From AP-15 sp963735445 (lineage in GTDB: Bacteria > Pseudomonadota > Alphaproteobacteria > ATCC43930 > CGMCC-115725): a DNA stretch of 64,000 nt. The position numbers and the translations under genes are program-made. Within the stretch, counting starts at the first letter, position 1; every line of letters begins with the position of its first letter. The DNA lies in contig CAVTLC010000012.1 of NCBI GenBank assembly GCA_963735445.1, forward strand, positions 47,152-111,151. The letters are read 5' to 3'. The notes under the pieces were generated by a model. It ran no database searches and had not been told where the DNA came from. It saw only the letters and a list, made by a program, of their open reading frames with translations. Shown here one piece after another: positions 53,102 through 61,408 of the stretch.

Positions 53102-55447
53102 TTAAATCGGGTAACTTCGCGGCAGCGGACCGAAAGCAGGGGGCGGGATGCGGCGCTTCGAGGCGGCTTCGTAGGCGGAGGCGATCTCGAGGAGAATGTC
53201 CTCCTTGCCGGGCTCGGCGCGGAACACCAGCGAGAACGGCAGGCCCGGCGGCGGCAATTCGGTCGGCGCTGTAGCGGCGGCCGGGACGTAGCGAGTGTGG
53301 TCGGGGCTCAGCGCAAAGACCGGGTCGTAAACCGTCGTCACATAACCCGCCGGGATCAACACCTCGGTCAAACCGGCGTTGGGGCCGTAAAAGGTTTCGG
53401 CGCGCAGGTTGGACGGGCCGCCGAGCGGATCGTGGGCGCCGCCGATCTTGCCCGGCGGCAACGGCGTGTGCAGCCGCACCAACGCGTCGAGCCGGTTTTC
53501 GAGGATCACCATCATGTCGACCCGGCGCAGCAGCTCGCGCAGCATGATGCGTTCGTCGACACCTTGGCGCCCGCCTAGAGGATTGCGTGGGTCGGCCACC
53601 TCCTCCCAGTTCTTGAACGCGGCGCGGCCGTCATCGCCCCAGAATTTGGAGCGGGCGTTGAGCGCGGCGAAATCGGTCAATGTCTCGGTAAAGCCGAGCG
53701 CTCGCCAATCGGCCGCCCGCCGCGACAGATATTGCGGGATGTGAAAACGGAACGACATCGCCAGCTCCTGGTTCTGGATCGTCGCGATGTCGAGATTGAC
53801 CGGCGGATCGATCCGGCCCTCGGCCAGTTCGACCAAGTAATCGATCGGCGCCATCGTGCCCGACCCGAAGACTTCGCCGGGCTGAAATTCGGTCGGCCGG
53901 ATCGCCGCGGCGAATTCCTTGAACACCGGCGTGCCATCGGCGCCGAGCCGGAACAACAGATCGGGCATGAACACTGGCACCAGCTTTGCCAGGGCATGTC
54001 GGAAGTCGGGGTTCATCTGTTCGAGATCGGGGTCGCGCTCCCATAACGGATCGCCCGATTCGACCAAGGTTGCGCCGAGTTTGTCGCCGAGCACCGATTT
54101 GATCTCGGCCGCGGCGGCGGTTGTGATCGGCACCGTCGCCTTTTCGCCGGGGCGGACCAGCATCAACTCGCGGATGATCCCGATCCGTCGGCCCTTCAGC
54201 GCACCGGGCGCCCCCGAGCCGCGGGCATGCGGGGCATAACCGCCCGCCACCACCGAGGAGCGCGGCACCGTCGTATAGGGGTCGCGCGGGTCGTAATAAC
54301 CGCGCTCAGGGTCCTTCAGCGCATCCAAAATCTTGGCGCAATCGCCGATCGTGCGCGCCAGGATGCCGCTGCGGTCGCAATAAATATCGGCGCCGATCGC
54401 TCCGCCATTAAAGCCGAGCATCGCCTTGTGCGGCAGGATCAACGCCACCGCGTTGTGATTGGCGGGACCGCGGGTCGAGGCGCGGGTTTCCTCGCCAAGG
54501 CTTGCCATGACGAGGTTGGCGCTGACCGACACGCCCGACCCCGATGACGAGCCGAGCGAAGCCGCGCGGGTGGTGTCGTAGGGGTTGGCCGGGTTGCCGG
54601 CCCAGCTCGAACGCTGATAGCCGAGGGTCGACGGCAACACCTTTTCCGGCTCGTGCCGGCCGCCGGGGTTGCCGGCGCGCCCGTTATATTCGGTGTTGAC
54701 CGCCTTGGCGAAGATGATCGCCCCCTTGTTGCGCAACTGCTCGACCAGGACATGGTCGCGCGCCGGAAAATCGATGTCATAGGCCGCGTCGCCGCCCGCG
54801 GTCGTGCGCATGTCCTTGGTGTCGAACGGGTCTTTGAACGAAAAGACGACGCCGTACATCGGCATCTCGTCGAGCGGCGGGTTGCGGCCGTAGCGCGCGT
54901 CGAGCGCGGCAGCCTGTTCGAGCGCATCGGGCAGCTGGCGGAAATGCTCGCAGACCGGTGGCGCACCCGGCGGAAGTGGGCCTTGCGACGGGTGACGGTC
55001 AAAGTCGCCGCGACAAGTCACCGAGCGCTCACCCCGGATGTTCAATGTGGCCAGCGCATTCAGCTGAGTGCCGTTCGGGATGCCTGATATCATGCCGTAT
55101 TGCTGCTGCACCGACGGATCGGAGGCGGTCGCTTCCATGCGGCCGAATTCGAGCGGCGGGCCCCGATATTTGTCGAGATCGGGCAGGATCGTCGCGGCTT
55201 TGACCGTCGCCGTCGGGAAGTCCAGCGATGCCCCGGCGCGCACCGCGCCTTCTGCGGCGGGGATCGGCGCACCGTCCTCGGTCACCAGCAGGCTGGCGAC
55301 CCCGTTAAGCGCGCGGGCGCGGTCGATATACTGCCGGACAACGGCAACAAGCGTGGTTTCGCCGGCTTGGATCGCCCGATGCAAATCGTCGATCGTCGCC
55401 TCTTCGAGCCGAAACGGCTTCCCCGCCCCGCCGCTTTTGTCGCTCAT
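53102..55447 (-). CDS. large amidase-signature (AS) family amidase
   Basis: 781 residues, far longer than the usual 450-520, with the AS catalytic triad readable: Lys in VVFSFKDPFDTKDMRTTAGG, the cis-Ser and nucleophile Ser in ASLGSSSGSGVSVSANLVMAS, and LPHKAMLGFNGG with IGDCAKILDALKD downstream. Extra length lies in an N-terminal region (to about 170) and a C-terminal extension after about 600 (EVLIPAGYVTTVYDP; LPPPGLPFSLVFRAEPGKE). The catalytic part looks intact. It is divergent from the GrdB-like gene, with 153 bp between the two starts. Substrate unknown; glutamyl-tRNA amidotransferase activity is unlikely at this length. Confidence 0.88.
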   Translation of the reverse strand: MSDKSGGAGKPFRLEEATIDDLHRAIQAGETTLVAVVRQYIDRARALNGVASLLVTEDGAPIPAAEGAVRAGASLDFPTATVKAATILPDLDKYRGPPLEFGRMEATASDPSVQQQYGMISGIPNGTQLNALATLNIRGERSVTCRGDFDRHPSQGPLPPGAPPVCEHFRQLPDALEQAAALDARYGRNPPLDEMPMYGVVFSFKDPFDTKDMRTTAGGDAAYDIDFPARDHVLVEQLRNKGAIIFAKAVNTEYNGRAGNPGGRHEPEKVLPSTLGYQRSSWAGNPANPYDTTRAASLGSSSGSGVSVSANLVMASLGEETRASTRGPANHNAVALILPHKAMLGFNGGAIGADIYCDRSGILARTIGDCAKILDALKDPERGYYDPRDPYTTVPRSSVVAGGYAPHARGSGAPGALKGRRIGIIRELMLVRPGEKATVPITTAAAAEIKSVLGDKLGATLVESGDPLWERDPDLEQMNPDFRHALAKLVPVFMPDLLFRLGADGTPVFKEFAAAIRPTEFQPGEVFGSGTMAPIDYLVELAEGRIDPPVNLDIATIQNQELAMSFRFHIPQYLSRRAADWRALGFTETLTDFAALNARSKFWGDDGRAAFKNWEEVADPRNPLGGRQGVDERIMLRELLRRVDMMVILENRLDALVRLHTPLPPGKIGGAHDPLGGPSNLRAETFYGPNAGLTEVLIPAGYVTTVYDPVFALSPDHTRYVPAAATAPTELPPPGLPFSLVFRAEPGKEDILLEIASAYEAASKRRIPPPAFGPLPRSYPI

Positions 55448-55600
55448 AACCGGTCCCCTTTGTTGGCGGCGCTAAATGACGAAGATTCGGACGGATGGTC
55501 AATCATCAGGTCCAATGCAGCGTCCGGCTGAAACCGATTGACCCCGCCGTCGACCACCGGCATCGTAGGTGCATATGCATCGATTAACGGAGATGAGCCG

Positions 55601-56809
55601 GTGCGGTTGACCGATCTTCCTGCGGCGATGGCGAAACGCCTCGCCGAACTAGAGTGTCCCGATTTCAAAACCCGACCTTGGGTCGAGGGACCGCCACTGT
55701 CGCAGCGCCGGGTGGCTGTCGTCTCCTCGGCCGGGCTCGTCGTGCGTGGCGAAAAGGTGTTTCGCGGCCGCGATCCGGATTATCGCGCGATCCCGTCCAC
55801 GACCCGACCCGACCAGCTGCTGATGAGCCACATTTCGATCAATTACGATCGCAATGGCTTCCAGGAAGACTGGAACGTCGTCTTTCCATTGGACCGGCTT
55901 AACGAAATGGCCGCCGATGGCGAGATCGGCTCGGTCGCCGCGACCCATTACTCGTTTATGGGCGCGACCGATCCGGTGCAGATGGAAGGTTACGCTCGCG
56001 AAGTCGCCGGTCATCTGAAACAAGACAAGGTCGACGCCGTCATCCTCTCCCCGGTTTGACCGCTCTGCACGCGCGCCGTGAGCGCGCTGGGGCACTACAT
56101 CGAGGAAGAGGGTATTGCGACGGTCGCGATCAGCCTGATCCGGCCGCAGACCGAGAACACCAAACCACCGCGCGCCCTGTGGGTGCCGTTCGAATTGGGG
56201 CGTTCGTTTGGGCCGCCGAGCGACTCGATATTTCAGAAGAGCGTGGTCCGAGCGGCCTTGCGGATGCTCGAAGAAGGCGGCGGACCGGTGCGGATCGTGG
56301 ATTTCCCGCACGACGATCCGCGCGAAAAGCCTGATCCGGGCTGGCGGCCGCCGCTTGCCGTCGCGAGTGTTGGCGATGGCTCGCCGGCGGCATTGGCCGA
56401 TGCGTTCGAGACCGAGATCGCTCGGCTCGCCGAGCCTTACGAACGCTCGGTCAAGGCGCGCGGGCGCACGACAGTCGGGCTGTCAGGTTTGCCGATCGGC
56501 GAGGCCGGTCGTTACGTCGCGGCGTGGCTGCGTGGCGACAACCCGGAGAGCCCGGTTGCCGATATGTCAGCGCCGCTCGCGCTCCGGTTCGCGATCGACG
56601 ACATCAAGGCGTATTTCCTTGAGGCGGGCCTGACCCCCGGCAGCAAGCCGTCGAGCCGCCAGCTCGGCGACTGGTTTTACAACGAGACCGCTGCCGGCAA
56701 GGTGTTGTTTGCGCTGCGCCGGGCCAATCTCGACGCCACCGATGAGCGCCTCAAGCTGATCGCCAGCAACTTTATGGTCCCCGGCATCCGCGCCCTCGCC
56801 GCCGGCTGA
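55601..56809 (+). CDS. GrdB-like reductase (glycine/sarcosine/betaine/D-proline reductase selenoprotein B family), candidate selenoprotein
   Basis: Read through one in-frame TGA (56057-56059), the gene encodes about 402 residues of the GrdB/PrdB-type family: VRLTDLPAAMAKRLAELECP at the start, HISINYDRNGFQEDWNVVFP, DGEIGSVAATHYSFMGATD, then DAVILSPV-U-PLCTRAVSAL, and VAISLIRPQ beyond. The TGA is residue 153, exactly the redox position of the family UxxC/CxxC motif (U-P-L-C; Cys156), and no other stop interrupts the frame. The GTG at 55601 with GGAG eight bases upstream is the likely start; a TTG at 55538 is possible. A hairpin follows the TGA. Selenocysteine is favoured, but a Cys codon misread as TGA is not excluded. 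No sel genes are in the window. Confidence 0.72.
56057..56089 (+). promoter_or_regulatory. in-frame UGA plus candidate bacterial SECIS hairpin
   Basis: TGA at 56057-56059 is followed by a perfect 6-bp GC stem, GCGCGC at 56071-56076 pairing with GCGCGC at 56082-56087, with a 5-nt loop CGTGA. The loop begins 17 nt after the TGA and has G at its second position. Both properties fit published descriptions of bacterial SECIS elements (G in the first two loop bases, short UGA-to-loop distance). In such GC-rich DNA a stem like this can arise by chance. Confidence 0.5.
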
Positions 56810-56892
56810 TCCCTGAGGGCGCGGCGAGAGCTTCGCGCCCGCCGGTTTTCATGCCTTAATCACCGTCTCCCTTCGATCGGAGGCGGTGAATT

Positions 56893-58234
56893 ATGGCAAA
56901 CGAGACGGTTCGGCTGGCACAGTATGCGGCGGCGCTGCGCTACGAAGATATCCCGGCGGAAATCATCGGGCGCGCCAAGGAGTGCATCGCCGACACCGTC
57001 GCGGCGATCATCTGCGGCGCCGCGCTGCCGTGGAGCCGCATCGTCATCGCCTATGCCGAACGCACCGGCCCCGGCGGCAAATGCCGTATCCTCGGGACAT
57101 CAGGGCCGCCGGTAACCGCCCCCGCAGCGGCATTGGCAAACGGTGCGCTGGCCCACGCCTTCGAGCTTGACAGCTTGACCCGGCCCGGCGCCGGCGTTCA
57201 CCCCGGCGCGACCCTGCTGCCGCCGGCACTGGCGATCGCCCAGCAGCAGGGTCTCGGCGGCCGGGATCTGATCGCTGCCTTTGTCGCCGGCTGCGAGGTC
57301 ATGGTGCGGATCGGCCGCGCCACCGGGCATACCAACGAGCAGCGCGGCTTTCATGCGCCGGGCAACACCGGGCCGTTCGGCGGTGCCGTTGCCGGCGGTC
57401 ATCTTGTTGCGGCTCGACCCCGAGCGGATGGCGAACGCGCTCGGCGTCGCCGGATCGCTCGCCTCGGGATTGCTCGAATTCGCCCGCGCCGGCAAGGGCG
57501 GCATGGTCAAACGGCTGCATCTCGGCCGCGCCTCGGAAGGCGGCGTATTGGCGGCGAGCCTCGCGCATGACGGCTTCACCGCCCCCGACACGGTGCTCGA
57601 AGGCCCGTTCGGGTTTCTCGCGGTGTTCTGCCGCGAATGGGATGTCGGCGAGCTGACCAAGGGGCTCGGCGAGCGGTGGGAGACGACCAGCATCGCGCTA
57701 AAGCGCTACCCGTGCCACATCAACGCCCACGCCGCGGTCAAAGCGCTCAGCCAATTGCAGGCCGAGCACGGCTTTACCGGGAGCGAGGTCGAGTCGATCG
57801 CGATCTCCGGCAGCGAGCGCATGGCCGGTTTGCACAACATCCCCGAACCCGCGGATTTGATGATGGCGCAGTATAGCGTGCCGTTTTGCGCGGCACTGGC
57901 GCTCTATCGCGATCCGCGCAACCCCGAATCTTTTGCCGAAGGTGCGCTCGACGACCCCGATATCCGCGCGCTGTGCCGCCGGGTGACGGTTACCGCGGCG
58001 TCGCACGGCCCCGGCCACAACCAGCCGGCGACGACGGTGTCGGTCTCGCTCAAAGGAGGCCCGCAGTTTTCGGCGAGCGTCGCCGAGGGCACACTCGATC
58101 CCGCCGATCTCGGGGACAAATTCCTGCGGCTGACCCGCGCTGCCCTCGGCGAGCAGCGGGCCATGGCATTGTTCGAGCGCTTGCAGCATCTCGAAGACGA
58201 ACCCAGCCTCGACTGGCTCGGCGCCGAGAGCTGA
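56893..58234 (+). pseudogene. MmgE/PrpD family (2-methylcitrate dehydratase-like) protein, frameshifted
   Basis: The MmgE/PrpD pattern is clear: EDIPAEIIGRAKECIADTVAAIICG, ALANGALAHAFELDSLTRPGAGVHPGATLLPPALA, then MANALGVAGSLASGLLEF, TSIALKRYPCHINAHAAVKAL and VTASHGPGHNQPATTV-like C-terminal elements. The frame shifts by +1 at about 57404-57405 (TT in CATCTTGTT). Shortening this run restores HLLRLDPERMANALG, giving about 446 residues. Family members are dehydratases or isomerases such as 2-methylcitrate dehydratase; the LDSL segment fits that fold but not a specific substrate. The gene lies 83 bp after the GrdB-like gene on the same strand. Confidence 0.82.
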
Positions 58235-58326
58235 GGCGTCGCCGGCAATAGGCGAGCGCGAGCTTGCCTCAGCAACGCTTTGCGTTAGGCTGTAGCGGAA
58301 GATTGCCAAACCGGAGCGGTGGCAGG

Positions 58327-59652
58327 ATGGCTGACGCGGCGGCAGGGTACCTCAACGAGTTTCGCGCGCGCGGCGAAGCGATCGCCGATGCCTGCACCCG
58401 CTGCGGCGACTGTTTTCGCGCCTGCCCGATGGTTGAGCCGGCCGGGATCGGCGGGGCGGACCCGGTCGCGACGACCGCTGCGATCGTCGATCTCGTCACC
58501 GGCGGCCCCGGCAATGACGACGCCGCGCGCTGGGCCTCAGTGTGCAGCGGCAGCGGCAATTGCATCCCGGCCTGCAACTACGGCGTCAACCCGCGCTTTA
58601 TGGTACAGCTCGCCCGCGGTTTCGCCCGCGCGCAAAAGGAGGGCGCGCCGCTCGCCACCCGCTGGCGCGCACCATTTCAGACGATGAGCCGCGGGGTGCG
58701 GATCCTATCGCGGCTGCAAATGCCGCCCGAAACCCTGACCCGTCTGCGCGGCCAAGGTCAGCCGCCGCGGCAGAGCCCGCCGGAGATCGTTTTCTACACC
58801 GGCTGCAACATCATCAAGACCCCGCACATCGCCCTGCTTTGTCTCGATATCCTCGACCTGCTCGGCGTCGATTACGAGGTCATGGGCGGCCCCGGCCAAT
58901 GCTGCGGCGTCTACCAGTTTCGCGAAGGCGATTTCGCCAGCACCGCCAAAGTCGGGTTCGCGACAATCGACGGCCTCGCCGCGGCCGGCACCTCGACCGT
59001 GCTGTCGTGGTGCCCGAGCTGCCAATTGCAGATCGGCGAGGTGGCGTTGCCGAGCTACGAGCGGCAATTCGGCGACAAGCCGTTCGATTTGAACCCGTTT
59101 CTGGTTTATCTCGCCGGCCGCGCCGACGAGTTGGCGGCGTCGATGAAACACCGGGTCGAAAAGCGCGTCGCGCTGCACGAGCGCCCGGTATTGCCCGAGG
59201 TCATGATGGCGGTCAAAAAGCTGCTGTCGATCGTGCCCGGCGTCGAGCTGGTCGATATCGAGGTGCCGCGGGTCGGGACCCAGGCCAACAGCCTGGCGGT
59301 ATTGCCGGCGTTCAAGCGCGAGCTGGTGCAGCGCGAGCTGGCCGCGGTCGCCGATGCCGGGGTCACCACCCTCGCCACGGTCTACCATGCCTGCCACCGC
59401 GAATTGTGCGACGCCGGCGACGGCCGCAGTTTCGAGATCGTCAATTTCATGGAGATCCTCGGCGCCGGTCTCGGCCTCCATGCCGAGGACCTCTACAAAC
59501 GCCTCAAATTGATGGGCGACATCGACGACATTATCGTCGAGACCGGCCCGCTGATCGCCGAACACGGGCTCGACCTCGACACGGTCCGCGACGCCCTCCT
59601 CGCCGAGTTCGGCGCCGCCCCGGCCATACTAGAGATCAAATCAGCTGAGTAA
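58327..59652 (+). CDS. HdrD/GlpC-like Fe-S oxidoreductase with two CCG domains
   Basis: 441 residues. The N-terminal ferredoxin part has CTRCGDCFRACP (first [4Fe-4S]) and a variant second motif, CSGSGNCIPACNYGVNP. The C-terminal half has two cysteine-rich (CCG) domains: TGCNIIKTP...GPGQCCGVYQF with WCPSCQLQ, and YHACHRELC. Such proteins relay electrons in heterodisulfide-reductase-like, glycolate- or lactate-oxidase-like complexes. Its position just after the GrdB-like and MmgE/PrpD genes suggests it supplies electrons to that pathway. The ATG at 58327 is used; the gap before it is 92 bp. Confidence 0.85.
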   Translation: MADAAAGYLNEFRARGEAIADACTRCGDCFRACPMVEPAGIGGADPVATTAAIVDLVTGGPGNDDAARWASVCSGSGNCIPACNYGVNPRFMVQLARGFARAQKEGAPLATRWRAPFQTMSRGVRILSRLQMPPETLTRLRGQGQPPRQSPPEIVFYTGCNIIKTPHIALLCLDILDLLGVDYEVMGGPGQCCGVYQFREGDFASTAKVGFATIDGLAAAGTSTVLSWCPSCQLQIGEVALPSYERQFGDKPFDLNPFLVYLAGRADELAASMKHRVEKRVALHERPVLPEVMMAVKKLLSIVPGVELVDIEVPRVGTQANSLAVLPAFKRELVQRELAAVADAGVTTLATVYHACHRELCDAGDGRSFEIVNFMEILGAGLGLHAEDLYKRLKLMGDIDDIIVETGPLIAEHGLDLDTVRDALLAEFGAAPAILEIKSAE

Positions 59653-59776
59653 GTATGGGTTGAATGAATTGCTGTTCGTAAGCGGTCTTAGGTTAAGTGA
59701 AGCGGAATATTTGCTCCGATCACCTTACCTGAAAAGTTGGAAAGATCGAATTTAAGTCAGGCGTCCGAAGTCGAGT

Positions 59777-59801
59777 GGAACCGGCAATAGAGCACGGCGT
59801 T
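59777..59801 (+). promoter_or_regulatory. EcfG-type general stress promoter (perfect consensus)
   Basis: GGAAC (59777-59781) and CGTT (59798-59801) with a 16-base spacer sit in the intergenic region before the DUF892 gene, about 39 bases from its ATG. Consensus is exact. The remainder of 59653-59839 shows nothing else recognised. Confidence 0.75.
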
Positions 59802-59839
59802 TCGGCATGCGTGTCTCACTCAAGCCGATGAGGATTTGA

Positions 59840-60424
59840 ATGCCGTCTCTCCGTTCACCACAAGACCTGCTTGCGACCGAGCTGAAGGACATTTACAGCG
59901 CCGAGCGCCAGCTGTCGCGGGTGCTGCCGCGGGTCGCAAAGAAGGTCAGCTCAGACCGTCTTCGCGAAATGCTCGACCAAAGACGCGAGCAAGGCGCCGC
60001 GCTGATCGAACAACTCGACGACGCGTTGGAAGAACTGAATGTCTCAAAAGGCCGCCAGAAAAACGTCGCCGCGGAGGGCCTGATCGAAGACATGGGCCAT
60101 CATCTCGAAGATGTCGACGATGAACGGTTTCGTGACCCGCTGTTGCTGGCTTCGGTGCAAAAGATCGAACATTACTGCATCGCCGCCTGGGGAACCGCGG
60201 CAGCGATGGGCCGGATGCTGGGTCAAGAAAAAGTGGTCCGGACGATGGAGCAGGTGCTCGACGAGGGCAAACAGTTTGACGAACAGATGACCAAGCTAGC
60301 GGAGGACGAGATCAATCCGCGCATGATCGAAGATGAAGAGGAAGGCGAGGAGGACGAAGGCGAGGAAGAACAAGGAAACGGATCTTCCAGAGGCAGACGC
60401 GCATCGCGCCGCAAATCCCGCTAA
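59840..60424 (+). CDS. DUF892 (YciF-like) ferritin-like stress protein
   Basis: 194 residues. The sequence LLATELKDIYSAERQLSRVLPRVAKK, QGAALIEQLDDALEEL, LIEDMGHHLEDV and VQKIEHYCIAAWGTAAAMGRMLG matches DUF892/YciF, a ferritin-like four-helix fold with Glu/His metal residues (E in IYSAERQ, EH in KIEHYC). The C-terminus from about 160 is a highly acidic run (EDEEEGEEDEGEEEQ) followed by a basic tail (RGRRASRRKSR), an unusual charge switch. YciF proteins are induced by stress in many bacteria, which fits the EcfG promoter upstream. Confidence 0.9.
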   Translation: MPSLRSPQDLLATELKDIYSAERQLSRVLPRVAKKVSSDRLREMLDQRREQGAALIEQLDDALEELNVSKGRQKNVAAEGLIEDMGHHLEDVDDERFRDPLLLASVQKIEHYCIAAWGTAAAMGRMLGQEKVVRTMEQVLDEGKQFDEQMTKLAEDEINPRMIEDEEEGEEDEGEEEQGNGSSRGRRASRRKSR

Positions 60425-60466
60425 AGATCCTGCAAATCGCGTTAGGGACCACTATCACGGACGGAG

Positions 60467-60486
60467 CGGAGCAGAGCTTTGCTCCG
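60467..60486 (+). terminator. candidate rho-independent terminator after DUF892 gene
   Basis: CGGAGCA (60467-60473) pairs perfectly with TGCTCCG (60480-60486) around GAGCTT, about 43 bp after the DUF892 stop. The following TCTATTGT is only weakly T-rich. Confidence 0.45.
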
Positions 60487-60558
60487 TCTATTGTGGCGGT
60501 AATTTTTGAAATTGTCTTTAGGGACGACAAAAGAGGTCGGTCTCAGAAAAGCGGGCTG

Positions 60559-60732
60559 ATGCGAAACCTCGAGGGTGAGACCGTTGTCATAACGGGCGCT
60601 TCGAGCGGTGTCGGTCGCACTGCGGCATCGGCGCCCACGCTGCCTTGCCGCATCTGCGGCTGCCGCATGTGGGATGCCCTGGCCGCCGTCGGGGCGGTCT
60701 GGGCCGCGAACGGGGGCACTCTCAAATCCTGA
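60559..60732 (+). pseudogene. relic of a short-chain dehydrogenase/reductase (SDR)
   Basis: The start MRNLEGETVVITGASSGVGR is a canonical SDR beginning, with the TGxxxGxG cofactor loop. Within 24 residues the frame breaks up: GAHAAL-like and DALAAVGAVWAANGGTL-like pieces, resembling the next stretch of an SDR, occur in shifted frames up to about 60725. Nothing further of the roughly 250-330-residue enzyme remains. The open frame in phase ends at 60732. It lies between a DUF892 gene and a zinc dehydrogenase operon, a neighbourhood where an intact SDR would fit. Confidence 0.6.
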
Positions 60733-60745
60733 CGTACGATGAACT

Positions 60746-60773
60746 CGCCGGCGGGGTTATCCAGCCGCCGGCG
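60746..60773. terminator. strong GC hairpin, possible terminator
   Basis: A perfect 9-bp stem, CGCCGGCGG/CCGCCGGCG (60746-60754/60765-60773), closes a 10-nt loop. It lies 11 bp past the stop of the membrane-protein gene on the minus strand, at the end of the zinc-dehydrogenase operon. No T-run follows. Confidence 0.45.
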
Positions 60774-60784
60774 TCGGTGTTGGG

Positions 60785-61396
60785 TTAGATCGAGGCCGCA
60801 GGCGATGCGGCGGCAATGTCAGAATCGTGCTGCGAATCCCGCTGCCGGTCACCGAGCTCGCGCTGGACACCCCAAGGCTGGAGCGCTTCCGGTGTACGCA
60901 TATCATGCGGCCGCTGAAAATCGCGAGCGGCTCCCTTCGCTGCCGAGACACCCTTTGGGAACCCGCTTCGGTTGCTGTAATCGGTGCGCGCCGTTTTTAC
61001 TCCGCCTTTTTCCCCGGACAGACGACTCGCACAGAAGATATCGAGTGCGGTCACGCCGGCCAGCATGCCGAGCGCTATCAGGGTGTTTGTTTTTGTGAGC
61101 TTTTTCGCGCCGGCGGCAACAGTTGCGAGATCGATCGCATCGCCGGCGACGCGTCCCCATACCCATGGGGTGGCGTCATGGCTGGCCAAAATCGCGAGGC
61201 CCGTAGCGATCTCCCGCACCCCATAGGCGCGCACCAGGCCGCGATATCCTTCCAGTCCGGCGGCCCGACTAATGGCGCTTGGCGCGATCAGTTCGGCGGC
61301 GCCGAGTGCAAGTGAAAAATAGCCGAGCCCGGTTGCCATCTGGTCGGAGACGGATCGGGACCAGCCGGGCAATGCAGTTCGTGGCACACTGGACAT
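60785..61396 (-). CDS. small membrane protein of dehydrogenase-linked stress operon
   Basis: About 203 residues. Hydrophobic segments around residues 20-45 (GYFSLALGAAELIAPSAI), 60-75 and 105-125 (LIALGMLAGVTALDIFCAS) are separated by GLVRAYGVREIATGLAIL, typical of small four-helix membrane proteins (DUF4267-like). In rhizobial relatives this module precedes a polyketide-cyclase domain. From about 130 on the protein is hydrophilic and no cyclase domain is seen, so it may be the short form. The ATG at 61396 has AAAGGAA seven bases upstream, preferred over a GTG at 61402. It follows the zinc dehydrogenase by 12 bp. Confidence 0.7.
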   Translation of the reverse strand: MSSVPRTALPGWSRSVSDQMATGLGYFSLALGAAELIAPSAISRAAGLEGYRGLVRAYGVREIATGLAILASHDATPWVWGRVAGDAIDLATVAAGAKKLTKTNTLIALGMLAGVTALDIFCASRLSGEKGGVKTARTDYSNRSGFPKGVSAAKGAARDFQRPHDMRTPEALQPWGVQRELGDRQRDSQHDSDIAAASPAASI

Positions 61397-61408
61397 CGTC
61401 ACATTCCT

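Noticed and set aside
56057..56809. GrdB-like locus read as two separate genes divided by the TGA
   Set aside because: Both halves are in the same frame, the second has no ribosome site, and the break falls exactly at the catalytic UxxC residue; readthrough explains it better.
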